DNA of 64,000 nucleotides from Candidatus Protochlamydia sp. (GCA_013695355.1 JACDAQ010000050.1:1-64000), one strand, 5' to 3'; counted from the first letter of the stretch, positions 35,855-44,680 are shown. Made by a program: numbers and translations. Notes: generated by a model from the letters alone, not told the origin.

Positions 35855-36100
35855 TCCTCGGATGCTGGGGGATGGTAGTGACAAACTTATCTATCAATTC
35901 AGCAACAGTATGCTTCCTTGATTTTGATTAATTATTAAAACGTCCATCGCGAATAGCGGCTTCAGTGTCTTGAATCCATTGCTTTGCTGCGTTTTTGTTC
36001 TGCAAACACGCCGTATGAGAGGGAAACCCCTTCAATCGGACTTCAGCATCCACCATTTTTTATTGGAAGCTCACCGATACTACCCACAACAACACCTCAT
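35855..36100 (-). pseudogene. Tyrosine integrase N-terminal remnant
   Basis: The minus strand, with stops, reads 'AEVrLkGFPSHTACLQNK', 'NAAKQWIQDTEAAIRDGR' and 'SKSRKHTVAELIDKFVTT'. The order 'v.lKGfp..t..F..k..A..Wi...E..ir.G.y....S...Tv.eLid.y' is the N-terminal arm-binding and core-binding start of phage-type tyrosine recombinases. It begins about 340 bases from tRNA fragment C, on the 3' side of it, as integrases usually do. The flanking DNA (35821-36442) has no intact gene. Confidence 0.65.
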
Positions 36101-36442
36101 CAAGTAAAATATTTTATAACAGAAGGGAACATTGGAGAACAGTGGATTTAAAAATCCGCTGTATAGATAAACAAACCATTTACACAGAATGTTATGAGCA
36201 TTAGATAAACAAAGATTTATGAACTTTTTACGCACTTAAAGAAAGACTTGATAGAATTTTAGAAGAAAATGGAAGGGCGAAGAGTTGAAAAAAAAGGGGG
36301 TTTGATAAAGGAAATGAAAGCAAGTTGATTTGCTCTGTGATACCAATCTAATGCAATCAAGTATGTAAAATTTGCGTAAAAGCACAAGTGCTTAACACTT
36401 GCGTAATAGCAAAAAGCTGTTGTGGAGGTGTTGTGGAAAAAG

Positions 36443-36490
36443 TGGGGCAAGCACTAGACTTGAACCAGCGACCAGCGGGTTATGAGTCCG
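36443..36490 (-). repeat. tRNA-Met 3' fragment C (att-site scar)
   Basis: Matches the intact tRNA-Met from the discriminator to just past the anticodon ('ggttatgagtccg'), with a two-base insertion and one change in the T-stem/acceptor junction ('gcactagac' for 'gctggac'). Same orientation as the intact gene; shares its 3'-side flank with fragment B. Confidence 0.8.
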
Positions 36491-36628
36491 TGCGTAATCC
36501 ACTAATTACAATCATTAGCAACAGCTAACAATAGAGAGAATAGCAGCTAAAGGGATTTCTATCTATGGTGATTTGTTGCAAGAAGTTGTTATTTTTGGTA
36601 GACGAGTGGTCCAAGGTTGGTCCAAGCC

Positions 36629-37531
36629 CTACAAAGGCGATGAGTAATTTATTAAATGCTTATCGAGAAAGGAATATGCGTAATTTCTCATTTCTTTAGT
36701 AAAGATATGCTTTCCAGGCCAAATTTTTATGCTAAGTTCTCCTTCTTTAAAAGCCGAACTAGCATAATTAAACATTGTCTCTGCCCCATGACTCCATTTA
36801 TCATCATCGGTAGCCGAAATAAGAAGGTTAGCAGGCTCGACCATTCTAATAATATCTTCATTATCAGCTAGCTGCATTATTCCAGGAACACAGAACTCCA
36901 TTTGAATTCCTACATTTCTATCCAAAGAATTTTTATAATTAACGCAGCCGCAATTCGAAACAGAGACTTTTATCCTTTTGTCAAATGCAGGTCCCCAAAT
37001 TGCCATTCGTCCGCCATAGGAGTGGCCAATAAAACCTATTTTTTCTACATCCACTTCCTCTCGGCTTTGCAGATAATCAATACCAACAGCCATATCATAC
37101 AAGCATTTAGCAAGTAGAGTCTGGCCTTTGATAAGTCTTGTGGCAAGTTCAAAATATTCAACTCGTCCAGATTTATCTTCGGTCCAATTCCGTTCCTCAA
37201 AAGCAATTGCATCGGGTGCGAACGTTATATAGCCAAGTTCTGCTAATTCCTTTGCATAAGCTTGGTCTGAATCACCAACCAATCCCACTACTTCGCTTTT
37301 TCCATACATAAAATTTCCAGCATGTTGGTGATGGCAAAATATAGCAGGAGTTTTTCCTATTCTATTTTTAGGTATTAGTATGTAGGCACGGACTCTGTCG
37401 TCTTTCTCAACACTATATTCAATTTTTTCACGAATATATGAACCACAGTCAATTGATTCCAATATAAGGGCATTAAGCGCACACTTTTCGGGTAAAGGAC
37501 CTAAAAGTTTTAATAAATTTTCTTTATCCAT
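36629..37531 (-). CDS. Alpha/beta hydrolase, dienelactone-hydrolase/acetyl-esterase type
   Basis: A 300-residue alpha/beta hydrolase. The nucleophile elbow is GHSYGG with Ser171 ('IGFIGHSYGGRMAIWG'), the acidic residue is in 'LLISATDDDKWSHGAE', and the histidine is in 'WPGKHIFTKEM'. 'TPAIFCHHQHAGNFMYGKSE' supplies the oxyanion-hole strand and 'YITFAPDAIAFEERNW' a cap region, as in the large dienelactone hydrolase-like esterases. No signal peptide. It is the last gene of a minus-strand series (NUDIX, phosphatase relic, YhcG, kinase-GNAT, hydrolase), with 13 bases to the previous gene. Substrate unknown. Confidence 0.8.
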   Translation of the reverse strand: MDKENLLKLLGPLPEKCALNALILESIDCGSYIREKIEYSVEKDDRVRAYILIPKNRIGKTPAIFCHHQHAGNFMYGKSEVVGLVGDSDQAYAKELAELGYITFAPDAIAFEERNWTEDKSGRVEYFELATRLIKGQTLLAKCLYDMAVGIDYLQSREEVDVEKIGFIGHSYGGRMAIWGPAFDKRIKVSVSNCGCVNYKNSLDRNVGIQMEFCVPGIMQLADNEDIIRMVEPANLLISATDDDKWSHGAETMFNYASSAFKEGELSIKIWPGKHIFTKEMRNYAYSFLDKHLINYSSPL

Positions 37532-37544
37532 TTTACATAGCTAA

Positions 37545-38567
37545 TTAGGGGTTTTTACGCAGATAGTGGAATGAAGTGTTGTGTTTATAGCCAGAACGCG
37601 TAAATTCCAATTCAAAACCCATTTTTTGATAGAAACTAAGAGCTTGGAAACTCATTGTTTCCACAAATGCGAAAGGGCATTGATTATCGCGACCGTAAGA
37701 CAAAGCTTGTTCCGTAAGCTTGGTAGCTATTCCACAACCTCTATATTCATCTTCGACATAGACATATTTTATATGTAATGCTCCCCAAAAAAGCTCTACA
37801 ACAACAGTACCAATGAAAGAACTCTTTTCATTGCTTGCTATAAAAGCTACAGCGTCAAATTTTTCATCATGTCCTATCTTAGCTATAGCATGTCGAGAAA
37901 AACCATCGTAGATTTGTCTTTTAAATTCATTACTAAGAGGCTGTAATTTGATTTCAAACGTGATTTTTTTGCTTTGATCAGCACGTTGCAATGCAGCCAA
38001 AACCCTTTGACACTGTTCATTAACAGTCAGACTTCCATCAATAGTCAAATCGCATACTCTTTCTTCTGGAGTTAGTACAAAAAGGGGTCTCGAATTGAGC
38101 AAATAGTGCTCAAGCTCTTCTAAGATTTTTTCTGGATTATGAGCGCTTTGATAGTCTCTCACAAGACGTCTTGCTAATGCAATATCAAGAGGCGTGTCCA
38201 AACAAACTAAGAAATCAATGTATTTAGCAGTTGCTTTATGACAAAATCCCAGAGGAGCATCAAATAAGATAAACTTTGTTGGTCGAAGTTCTTTTTTGGT
38301 TGCAGGACAAGTAACTACATGACCAGCTTTTAGACTTTCAAGGGTTTTTACTAAATCATCGTACACCCATTCATCATAATTTTTACTGGATTCATACCAT
38401 TTTACATAGTCTTCGGGACTTTGAGAAATTTCATCGAAATCATCCCAAAAAAGAGTAGTAGCATCCAAAATTTTTGAAAGGTGCTTGATAAGAGTTGATT
38501 TACCTGCACCTGCTATGCCGCTAATACCAATGACAAATGGATGATTTTGATTTAAAATATTTGTCAT
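37545..38567 (-). CDS. Uridine-kinase-like P-loop kinase fused to a GNAT acetyltransferase
   Basis: 340 residues. The N-terminal half is a P-loop kinase: 'GIAGAGKST' at 17-25, 'DATTLFWDDFDEISQSPE' (substrate aspartates), 'FILFDAPLGFCHKATA', 'IDFLVCLDTPLDIALARRLV' (lid) with R-R. This is the uridine kinase/phosphoribulokinase-like layout. From about residue 205 a GNAT begins: 'HIKYVYVEDEYRGCGIATKL' (acetyl-CoA loop R-G-x-G-I-A) and 'ALSFYQKMGFELEFT'. Its ATG overlaps the YhcG stop (ATGA). A different kinase-GNAT fusion exists at 54934. Possibly phosphorylates and acetylates the same small molecule, as in bifunctional aminoglycoside enzymes; that is inference. Confidence 0.8.
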   Translation of the reverse strand: MTNILNQNHPFVIGISGIAGAGKSTLIKHLSKILDATTLFWDDFDEISQSPEDYVKWYESSKNYDEWVYDDLVKTLESLKAGHVVTCPATKKELRPTKFILFDAPLGFCHKATAKYIDFLVCLDTPLDIALARRLVRDYQSAHNPEKILEELEHYLLNSRPLFVLTPEERVCDLTIDGSLTVNEQCQRVLAALQRADQSKKITFEIKLQPLSNEFKRQIYDGFSRHAIAKIGHDEKFDAVAFIASNEKSSFIGTVVVELFWGALHIKYVYVEDEYRGCGIATKLTEQALSYGRDNQCPFAFVETMSFQALSFYQKMGFELEFTRSGYKHNTSFHYLRKNP

Positions 38568-39652
38568 TTATCTTCCGCTTTTTCATCTTTTGTGAGTTCG
38601 GCTTCAAATTCTTCGACCGTGGGTAGACTACCTTTTAAATTTTGAGGCAAAGATTCCATGATTTTAGTTTCGTAACCTGCTACTCCCATGGGTTTATGAA
38701 TGTCCCTTAAAGCATACTCAACTGTGAAATTATTTTTTGTTTTACAAAGAATCATGCCTATTGAGGGATTGTCCGATGGGTGCTTAAGTCGGTCATCAAC
38801 TGCTGATAAATAGAAATTCATTTTACCTGCATATTCGGGCTTGAAATCGGTATTTTTCAGCTCAATGACAACAAAACAACGAAGGGTAATATGGTAAAAT
38901 AGCAAGTCGATATAGTAGTCTTTGCCTCCCACTTCAAGAGGATATTGATTTCCAATAAATGCGAAACCTTGTCCGAGTTCTATGAGAAATTTTTGAATAT
39001 GGTCTAATAAACCCTGTTCGAGTTCTAGCTCTCTATAGCCATCCGCAAGTGATAGAAAATCAAAATTATAAGGGTCTTTTAAAGTTTCATGGGCTAAGCG
39101 AGAATGGGGTGCAGGAAGTTTTTCAGCAAAGTTTGTAACAGCTTTGCCTTGTCTATTAACAAGGTCGGATTTAATCCAATCCTCTAATGAACTACGTGTC
39201 CATCCATTAAGAAGCGTTTGCTGGGCATACCAAAGTCTATGAGAATCTTCCTTTACTTTAGTCAGCAATACAATATTATGGCCCCAAGGAATGCGAAAAA
39301 AGGGCAATTCTTCAATTTGTCTCACAGCTTGTGAGACTTTTATACAAGATAGATAAAAAGCCCTCATTTTGAATACGTTAGCTCTTGAAAAGCCGCCAAT
39401 TCCAGGAAAAGAAGTTTGTAAGTCTTTGGCTAATCGTTCTATGACTTGAGAACCCCAAGCTTCCTTTTCTTGTCGTTCAACGATTTCTCTGCCAATTTCC
39501 CAATAAAGTTTAATCAACTCTTCATTCACTTTAATAATTGCTTGGGCTTGAGAGGAATGAATCCGTGACTTCAAAGTCTCAAGCAAAGCCTTATATCCTT
39601 CTGGAATGATTTCATTAGAAGAGGCAGAAGGTAATTTCTTTTTTATAGTCAT
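38564..39652 (-). CDS. YhcG/DUF1016 family PD-(D/E)XK nuclease
   Basis: A 362-residue protein of the YhcG family. The N-terminal DUF1016 domain has 'GYKALLETLKSRIHSSQAQA', 'VNEELIKLYWEIGREIVER' and 'FSRANVFKMRAFYLS', then 'LPFFRIPWGHNIVLLTKV'. The C-terminal nuclease fold has 'YPLEVGGKDYYIDLLFYH' and 'CFVVIELKNTDFKPEYAGKM', carrying the D...E-x-K catalytic set. The open frame extends 89 codons further upstream, but that part is a relic of the preceding phosphatase. The ATG at 39652 ('MTIKKKLPSASS') has AAAGG and matches the family start. YhcG proteins are often found with restriction-modification or mobile DNA; their exact role is unclear. Confidence 0.85.
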   Translation of the reverse strand: MTIKKKLPSASSNEIIPEGYKALLETLKSRIHSSQAQAIIKVNEELIKLYWEIGREIVERQEKEAWGSQVIERLAKDLQTSFPGIGGFSRANVFKMRAFYLSCIKVSQAVRQIEELPFFRIPWGHNIVLLTKVKEDSHRLWYAQQTLLNGWTRSSLEDWIKSDLVNRQGKAVTNFAEKLPAPHSRLAHETLKDPYNFDFLSLADGYRELELEQGLLDHIQKFLIELGQGFAFIGNQYPLEVGGKDYYIDLLFYHITLRCFVVIELKNTDFKPEYAGKMNFYLSAVDDRLKHPSDNPSIGMILCKTKNNFTVEYALRDIHKPMGVAGYETKIMESLPQNLKGSLPTVEEFEAELTKDEKAEDK

Positions 39653-39674
39653 CTTTGACCTTTGGCTGAATTCA

Positions 39675-40210
39675 TCATGAGAGCCTCCGTACACTCCAAG
39701 AATTCTCTGCTGTAAGAGAAAAATGTATAGGAATGCAGTTAGCAATTGTCCAGTCGTAATTATCCCCATAAAACAGCATGTGGCCCAATGAATACCGCCA
39801 TGAGCTACAATTAAGACAGGTCCTTCGTAAGAAAGGGCTTGATTGATTCCACTAAGAACTTTTTGCATAAAAATTTTTACATGCTCATGTGAACTACAAT
39901 AGGCATTCACACACACCACACGCTGTCATATCATTCCACTCTTCCAGAGAACATTCTCCAAGTTCTGAAATCTCATAATGATTTGCTTGTACATTTTTAG
40001 AAATGATTTCTTTAGTCTCTTTTGCTCTTTTTAGAGGAGACTAAAGCATATGGACCGTATAGGAAGATTTTTGAAAACCGATGCTATGCCTTTAGCTTGT
40101 TGAAATCCTACAGCATTCAATGAAACATCTTCATGGTCCAGTTTGCAATTGGAAATATTATAATCGATCTGACCATGCCGAATAAAATAAAATTCTTTTT
40201 TTAGAATCAT
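39675..40210 (-). pseudogene. Histidine phosphatase (phosphoglycerate-mutase-like), frameshifted
   Basis: Pieces in successive frames rebuild a histidine phosphatase: 'KKEFYFIRHGQIDYN' (the catalytic R-H-G), 'DVSLNAVGFQQAKGIA' and 'LPIRSICFS', then 'SPLKRAKETKEIISKN' and 'LGECSLEEWND', then 'HVKIFMQKVLSGINQAL' and 'PVLIVAHGGIHWATCCFMGI' (second histidine), and finally 'DWTIANCIPIHFS'. Frame breaks occur near 40030, 39910 and 39765. The ATG at 40210 overlaps the TGA of the NUDIX gene. All active-site parts are still legible, so inactivation is recent. Confidence 0.75.
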
Positions 40211-41094
40211 TGATGCCATCCATGCTCAGAATAAAAATTCTTTTCTCCAATCGCTTGTAAAGCAATCTGAATGTAGTAAATCGTGTTGATGGGTAAATGT
40301 TTTAAGGGAAAATAATTGAGTGCTTCGCATTTTTCAGGCTCTTTATTTGTAACTTGCCCTTTAAATTCACAAGATTCAAAAAAAACGTCGATATTTAACC
40401 GATTAGTCTGCCTGTGCATGACGTGAACGGCTTTGAGAGCTGAGGGCTCTATTTCAATTCCCGCCTCCTCATAAGCTTCTCGAATTATTGCATCTGTAGC
40501 TGATTCTCCATCTTCCACATGACCAGCTATCAATCCATAATAATTATCCAAATAGCCAGTATTTTGGCGCAGATGTAAAAGAACGTCTGCATCTTTCATT
40601 AGAATCAGATAAACATTAACGCTTGCTCCTGACCTGTGCTTTTTTGTTGAGCGTTGAAAATAAGTGTCCAAAGCCAATTTCGCCCCATTCATTAAGGGTA
40701 AACTTTCTGCTTCAAATCTTGAAACCCATCGATACGAGCAATGCTCAGATGATAAACTAATTGCAGGTGAACTCTCTAGATTGATTACAAAGAGGTGATA
40801 GGTATAATCAATTTCAGGTTTACGAATATACAGCTCTCCTAAGGAATGAAAGGAACTTTCAGCTTCAATATCTATACCTGTTTCTTCTAATAAATCTCTT
40901 TTGGCTGCTTGTGAGGGCCTTTCATCTATTTCTAACTTGCCCGCAGGAACTCCCCATGCCCCTTTTTCTTGTTTGTCAGCACTAAGTTCAAGAAGCAAAA
41001 GCTTATCATTTACATTTAAATAAATTGCCGCAACTTCTACTTTGGGATAAAAGTCTTTAGGTTTCTTATTATAAACAAATATTTCAGAGTTCAT
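40207..41094 (-). CDS. Tandem NUDIX hydrolase (two NUDIX domains)
   Basis: 295 residues with two complete NUDIX boxes. The first is at residues 52-74, from 'GKLEIDERPSQAAKRDLL' into 'EETGID'; the second at 191-213, from 'GHVEDGESATDAIIREAY' into 'EEAGIE'. Both keep the G-x5-E-x7-R-E/D-x-x-E-E-x-G pattern, though the first has R-D in place of R-E. NUDIX enzymes cleave nucleoside diphosphates linked to another group. Two fused catalytic domains are unusual; either one is regulatory or the two act on different substrates. It heads the minus-strand series whose next gene, a histidine phosphatase, is now broken. Confidence 0.85.
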   Translation of the reverse strand: MNSEIFVYNKKPKDFYPKVEVAAIYLNVNDKLLLLELSADKQEKGAWGVPAGKLEIDERPSQAAKRDLLEETGIDIEAESSFHSLGELYIRKPEIDYTYHLFVINLESSPAISLSSEHCSYRWVSRFEAESLPLMNGAKLALDTYFQRSTKKHRSGASVNVYLILMKDADVLLHLRQNTGYLDNYYGLIAGHVEDGESATDAIIREAYEEAGIEIEPSALKAVHVMHRQTNRLNIDVFFESCEFKGQVTNKEPEKCEALNYFPLKHLPINTIYYIQIALQAIGEKNFYSEHGWHQ

Positions 41095-41256
41095 GTGAAA
41101 CTAAACAATTCCAATTTTAAATTAATTTTAGTAACTTTAAAGGAGTGAGTATATCTGATTTTAAAGGAAAAATCCAGGAAGAATGAGATTATGCTTAAGG
41201 ATAAGTCTTCTATGTCCAAATTCCTGAGAAAGCATTCTTCAGAAAAAACGAAAAAT

Positions 41257-41768
41257 TTACAAAACGAACCCATTTTTTTGAGATAAGTTAACATCAACTG
41301 ATATAGGCCATAAAACATTTATACCTTGACGAATGCCTTGGAGTCTCAAAAGCTCATTATAAGCTTTGTAAAGTGATTTTCTAATATCATCTCATAGCGA
41401 GAAAGAGCCATAATTTTCTCATCACCGTTCGAAAATAAATCAGGAAGAGAATGACGAAAATCAAACTTAAGCGACTCATGCATCATATCAGATTCAATTT
41501 TCATTACTCTTCTAAGTCTCCAGGTGCATGTGATGATTCTTTCTACTAAAATTGATTCAATGCCATTTTGAGGCATTAAAAAACTCAAAATTTCATTTGA
41601 AAAACTGTTAAATTCTTCCTCTTGTTCACCTGTGATTAGAAGGGCATTCGAAAATAGCCCCTGCTTGATTGAATTTTGACTGGATTTATCTTTTCCTTCT
41701 AAGGTAAATGGTCCAGTTGAATGCTGAGCATTGCGACGATTTGCTTCAATTTGTTTTAAGGTTGTCAT
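41257..41768 (-). pseudogene. 'ANRRNAQ.STGP' family protein, C-terminally frameshifted
   Basis: The first frame (41346-41768) opens 'TLKQIEANRRNAQHSTGP' then 'TLEGKDKSSQNSIKQGL', the hallmark N-terminus of a family common on mobile DNA in planctomycetes and other bacteria ('ANRrNAqkStGPkT..GK..ss.NAlkHGL'). It ends early with 'LENHFTKLIMSF'. Shifting the frame restores the family end 'FYKAYNELLRLQGIRQG' and runs to a stop at 41257. Function unknown. Confidence 0.7.
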
Positions 41769-41865
41769 TTGTATTATCTTTTAATTTTGATATCTTAGGG
41801 ACAATAAGGACAAAGGGACAAAACCTATATACCTTTTGTCCCAATTTCCCTTTTATCTTTAGATT

Positions 41866-42165
41866 CTATTTTTTTAAATTCTCTGTTTCAAATATAAGCG
41901 GGTTAACTTCATACATACGGCTCGGTCTTCCATTATCTGGCTTATATTCCCATTCTTGAAGTATTTTATGCTCTTTAAGAAGAGTTAAAACTGGCTCCAG
42001 TTCGCTTTTCTTAAAACGTCTGAATTTCCTCTGCACATCTCGAAACTTAAATTGAGTACGCTTCTCATATTTATGATTACAGACAGTGGGAAAACCTTTG
42101 ATACGGACGACTGCACGCCAGTGACTGATTCCGTGCTTATTTTTACGCTTTTGTATAGAAGCCAT
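41866..42165 (-). CDS. Chimeric ORF: integrase N-terminus joined to a replication-protein-like C-terminus
   Basis: Residues 1-29, 'MASIQKRKNKHGISHWRA' and 'VVRIKGFPTVC', are the start of a tyrosine integrase (compare the remnant at 35855). The frame then switches to 'FKFRDVQRKFRRFKKSEL' and 'EPVLTLLKEHKILQEWEY', which resembles the C-terminal end of phage/plasmid primase-like proteins of the DUF3987 type. A deletion between an integrase and a replication gene of the same element would create this join. It starts 155 bases from the 3' end of the intact tRNA-Met, where an integrase is expected. The open frame is intact, but a function is doubtful. Confidence 0.6.
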   Translation of the reverse strand: MASIQKRKNKHGISHWRAVVRIKGFPTVCNHKYEKRTQFKFRDVQRKFRRFKKSELEPVLTLLKEHKILQEWEYKPDNGRPSRMYEVNPLIFETENLKK

Positions 42166-42319
42166 TGCTCAAACCTCATGTTGTTTTATGGTTCGAGCGG
42201 CTGGATGGTGGGTGTTAAGATTATTTTTTATTGCACCGCCATTGCACCGCGAGCACTTTATTAGCTTAAATAATCTTATTGAATCAAGCTAAATCCTACT
42301 CACAGCTAATGGAAAAAAG

Positions 42320-42393
<74 letters not shown>

Positions 42394-42446
42394 CCAAAGA
42401 TTAGATTAAAAAACATAACAAAATGAAATATCAAAATCAAGCGATT

Positions 42447-43967
42447 TTACTTATTTCCTTCCTCACGCTCCTGATTTTCTAACGTATTCAAATAAAAGTG
42501 TGACAAATCCACTTTCAATTGCTTCAGCGCAGGCAGATAAATATACATCATGTGCCCTGCTTCATAATACTTCATCGTTACGTGATTTAAAAGCGCCCGG
42601 TCCATTCCTAAATGATTGAATGTATACTCCGTTCCGAAAAATGGGGTGGCCAGATCAAAGTACCCGTTCGCCACAAACACACGCAGATTAAAATTTTTCG
42701 CCATCACGCTTCTCAGCGTGTCCGCCACATTAAAGCACTGATTGCCCGAACCATAATCCCAGGGCTGCACATTATTCAATATCTGGTAACGGTTGTCCGT
42801 CTCCCACTTCAGATCGTTTTTTACATAATTATTGAAGGTCGATGTAAAGGCCCCAAATATGGCATTCATGCTGGGATCATAGTCAAACATCTCCCCTGCC
42901 GCATCCGCGTCCATTCCTAAAATCCTGCTATCAAAGCGCCCTACAGTCTGGTTTCGATTGCGCAGCAACTCTTTCATATACCGCATGTTGTCAATGCGCA
43001 AATTCGTTCGGGCAATGTATTCCGGTGTAAGTCCTGTTAGGCGAGAGAGCTTTTGAGTAATAAGGGCCCTATTTTCTTTGGATAGTTGGCTTCCTTGAAA
43101 TAGAGCCATTAGATATTCTCCGCTGACAAATTCACGTGCTTCCTGTAGAACTTCTGGCAAGGGAGCATTCTGAAGGTCTGGCGCCAGCATGTGATGATAC
43201 CAGGCTGTGGCAGTATAAGAGGGCAAAAACATGATGTAGGACATGTCATTGCCGGCATTAAAATCAATCGACTGAAAATTCAATATGGAAGAGATCAGGA
43301 TAATACCGTTCACATTGATAAAATATTTATCGTGCAAATGTCCGGCCAGGCCGGCTGCGCGCGTGGCACCATAGCTTTCTCCGGCAATAAATTTGGGCGA
43401 GTTCCAACGGTTAAAACGGGTCAGGTAAATACGGATAAATTCAGCTACCGACTTGATATCCTCTTCCACGCCATGAAAGCTTTTGGCTTTGTCCGTTGGA
43501 ATAGCCTGGCTAAATCCTGTGGATACTGGATCGATAAAGACCAGATCGGTCTGATCTAAAATGGAAAATTCATTGTCTATCAAATGAAAAGGGGGCAGCG
43601 AATCCCCTTTATCGCTTAAAGCGACTCGTTTTGGCCCAAAAGTTCCTAAATGCAGCCATACGGACGAAGAGCCGGGACCTCCATTAAAACAAAACGTCAC
43701 TGGCCTTTGCTCATTCTCGGCCCCTTCCTTTGTATAGCTAATAAAAAACAAGCTGGCTGTAGGTTCGCATTTTATATCTTTCAACATGAATGTCCCTGCA
43801 ACAGCTTTATAAGCAATAGGATTGCCATTGATGACAGTTTCATGCCGCGTTTCTGAATATCCTTCTTTTAATTCACACCTTGGCTTCTCTTCAGATTTTA
43901 CTTCTTCGCCACTCAGGGATGAGCTCAGATAAAGCCCAAATAAAAGAAGGGCCCAAATTTTTTGCAT
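42447..43967 (-). CDS. Secreted serine carboxypeptidase-like protease (peptidase family S10)
   Basis: 506 residues with an N-terminal signal peptide (MQKIWALLLFGLYLSSSLSG). Family S10 marks are clear: 'TFCFNGGPGSSSVWLHLG' (oxyanion region, about 92-109), 'SPKFIAGESYGATRAAG' with the nucleophile Ser198, the aspartate in 'FVANGYFDLATPFFG', and the histidine in 'YYEAGHMMYIYLPAL'. Length and motif spacing are normal. It should remove C-terminal residues from peptides in the periplasm or outside the cell, plausibly for amino-acid scavenging. It is followed by tRNA-Met. Confidence 0.9.
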   Translation of the reverse strand: MQKIWALLLFGLYLSSSLSGEEVKSEEKPRCELKEGYSETRHETVINGNPIAYKAVAGTFMLKDIKCEPTASLFFISYTKEGAENEQRPVTFCFNGGPGSSSVWLHLGTFGPKRVALSDKGDSLPPFHLIDNEFSILDQTDLVFIDPVSTGFSQAIPTDKAKSFHGVEEDIKSVAEFIRIYLTRFNRWNSPKFIAGESYGATRAAGLAGHLHDKYFINVNGIILISSILNFQSIDFNAGNDMSYIMFLPSYTATAWYHHMLAPDLQNAPLPEVLQEAREFVSGEYLMALFQGSQLSKENRALITQKLSRLTGLTPEYIARTNLRIDNMRYMKELLRNRNQTVGRFDSRILGMDADAAGEMFDYDPSMNAIFGAFTSTFNNYVKNDLKWETDNRYQILNNVQPWDYGSGNQCFNVADTLRSVMAKNFNLRVFVANGYFDLATPFFGTEYTFNHLGMDRALLNHVTMKYYEAGHMMYIYLPALKQLKVDLSHFYLNTLENQEREEGNK

Positions 43968-43981
43968 TTTCCATATCCTCT

Positions 43982-44219
43982 TTATAATAACGCTTCGACT
44001 TGCAACAACGATACTCCAGTAATAATCACAGTTTTATTTGGGCTGGTAACTCCCCAAATAACTGAATGGACGATTTTGCTATTTCTAAAGTTTAGGCAAA
44101 AAACGGACCAATTCAGCGTTCGCTTCCCCTTTTGCCGGGACGGCGGCCAACCGAATTTTTAATTCTCCATTTACCCAACCTACAATTTCTGTACAAGCAG
44201 CTTTTGAGATAACTTTTAT
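43982..44219 (-). pseudogene. YggU/DUF167 (UPF0235) family protein, truncated and frameshifted
   Basis: The minus strand reads 'IKVISKAACTEIVGWVNG' and 'ELKIRLAAVPAKGEANAEL', the DUF167 core ('p.As.neivG...g.lKirlaA.P..GkANaeLi.fLa'). It changes frame near 44075 and continues 'SKIVHSVIWGVTSPNKTV'. The N-terminal start is missing: similarity begins at the edge of the inverted-repeat element at 44224, which probably removed it. Confidence 0.7.
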
Positions 44220-44223
44220 TTTT

Positions 44224-44298
44224 AGAACCTGTTCAATATCTATGATCAGGATGCTTTGCTGCTACATATCATCCGATCGAAGATTTTGAACAGGTTCT
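44224..44298. repeat. 75-bp MITE-like element with 18-bp terminal inverted repeats
   Basis: 'agaacctgttcaatatct' (44224-44241) and 'agattttgaacaggttct' (44281-44298) are inverted repeats with one mismatch, enclosing 39 bases. It sits at the truncated 5' end of the DUF167 relic. The form is that of a miniature inverted-repeat element mobilised by an IS; a terminator role is also possible. Confidence 0.65.
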
Positions 44299-44371
44299 TA
44301 GAACAATTTCTTGAGTTGTCTGTTGAAACATTTATTCAATTCAATTATGTATTGATAAAAAAGATATTGCC

Positions 44372-44680
44372 ATGGAAAAAAAAAGCCTTATGCTTGCCTG
44401 CTCCTTTCTTGCTATCGGAGCTATGATGAACCTTATCCGTTTTTTTTGGAACATTCCAATTTTTATTGGTACAGTATGCCTTCCTGGATGGACGGGTGCC
44501 ATTGGATTTCTTGCGCTGGGGGCGCTATCCATTTGGTCGTTCAGGGAACTGTATGCTTTTGTTTCTCTGTCCAAAATTGTAGCCCGACAACACGAATTAG
44601 TGCGGCAATTGCCAGCTGAAACTTCTTTAGTTAAAATAGAGAGCTCATCAGACACACCTCCAGATTCGCATATGCTTTAA
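44372..44680 (+). CDS. Small membrane protein, unknown
   Basis: A 102-residue protein with two hydrophobic segments (about 5-27 and 33-55), a short loop between them, and a charged, helical tail ('SLSKIVARQHELVRQLPA'). The close pair of membrane segments again fits the Inc-like layout, but it is also ordinary for small inner-membrane proteins. There is no recognisable family. It overlaps the stop of pncA by four bases, tail to tail. The start is supported by an upstream AAAAGA only. Confidence 0.55.
   Translation: MEKKSLMLACSFLAIGAMMNLIRFFWNIPIFIGTVCLPGWTGAIGFLALGALSIWSFRELYAFVSLSKIVARQHELVRQLPAETSLVKIESSSDTPPDSHML

Noticed and set aside
31582-36490. The tRNA-Met fragments as functional split or half tRNAs
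   Set aside because: Only 3' parts are present, without matching 5' halves, and the orientation and flanks fit attachment-site duplicates.
38564-39919. A histidine-phosphatase/YhcG fusion protein (451 residues)
   Set aside because: The first 89 codons are a frameshifted remnant of the upstream phosphatase. YhcG has its own ATG and ribosome site at 39652.
41091-41318. 75-codon minus-strand frame upstream of the double NUDIX gene
   Set aside because: It overlaps the end of the 'ANRRNAQ' relic, which explains the coding signal in another frame; the composition looks like noise.
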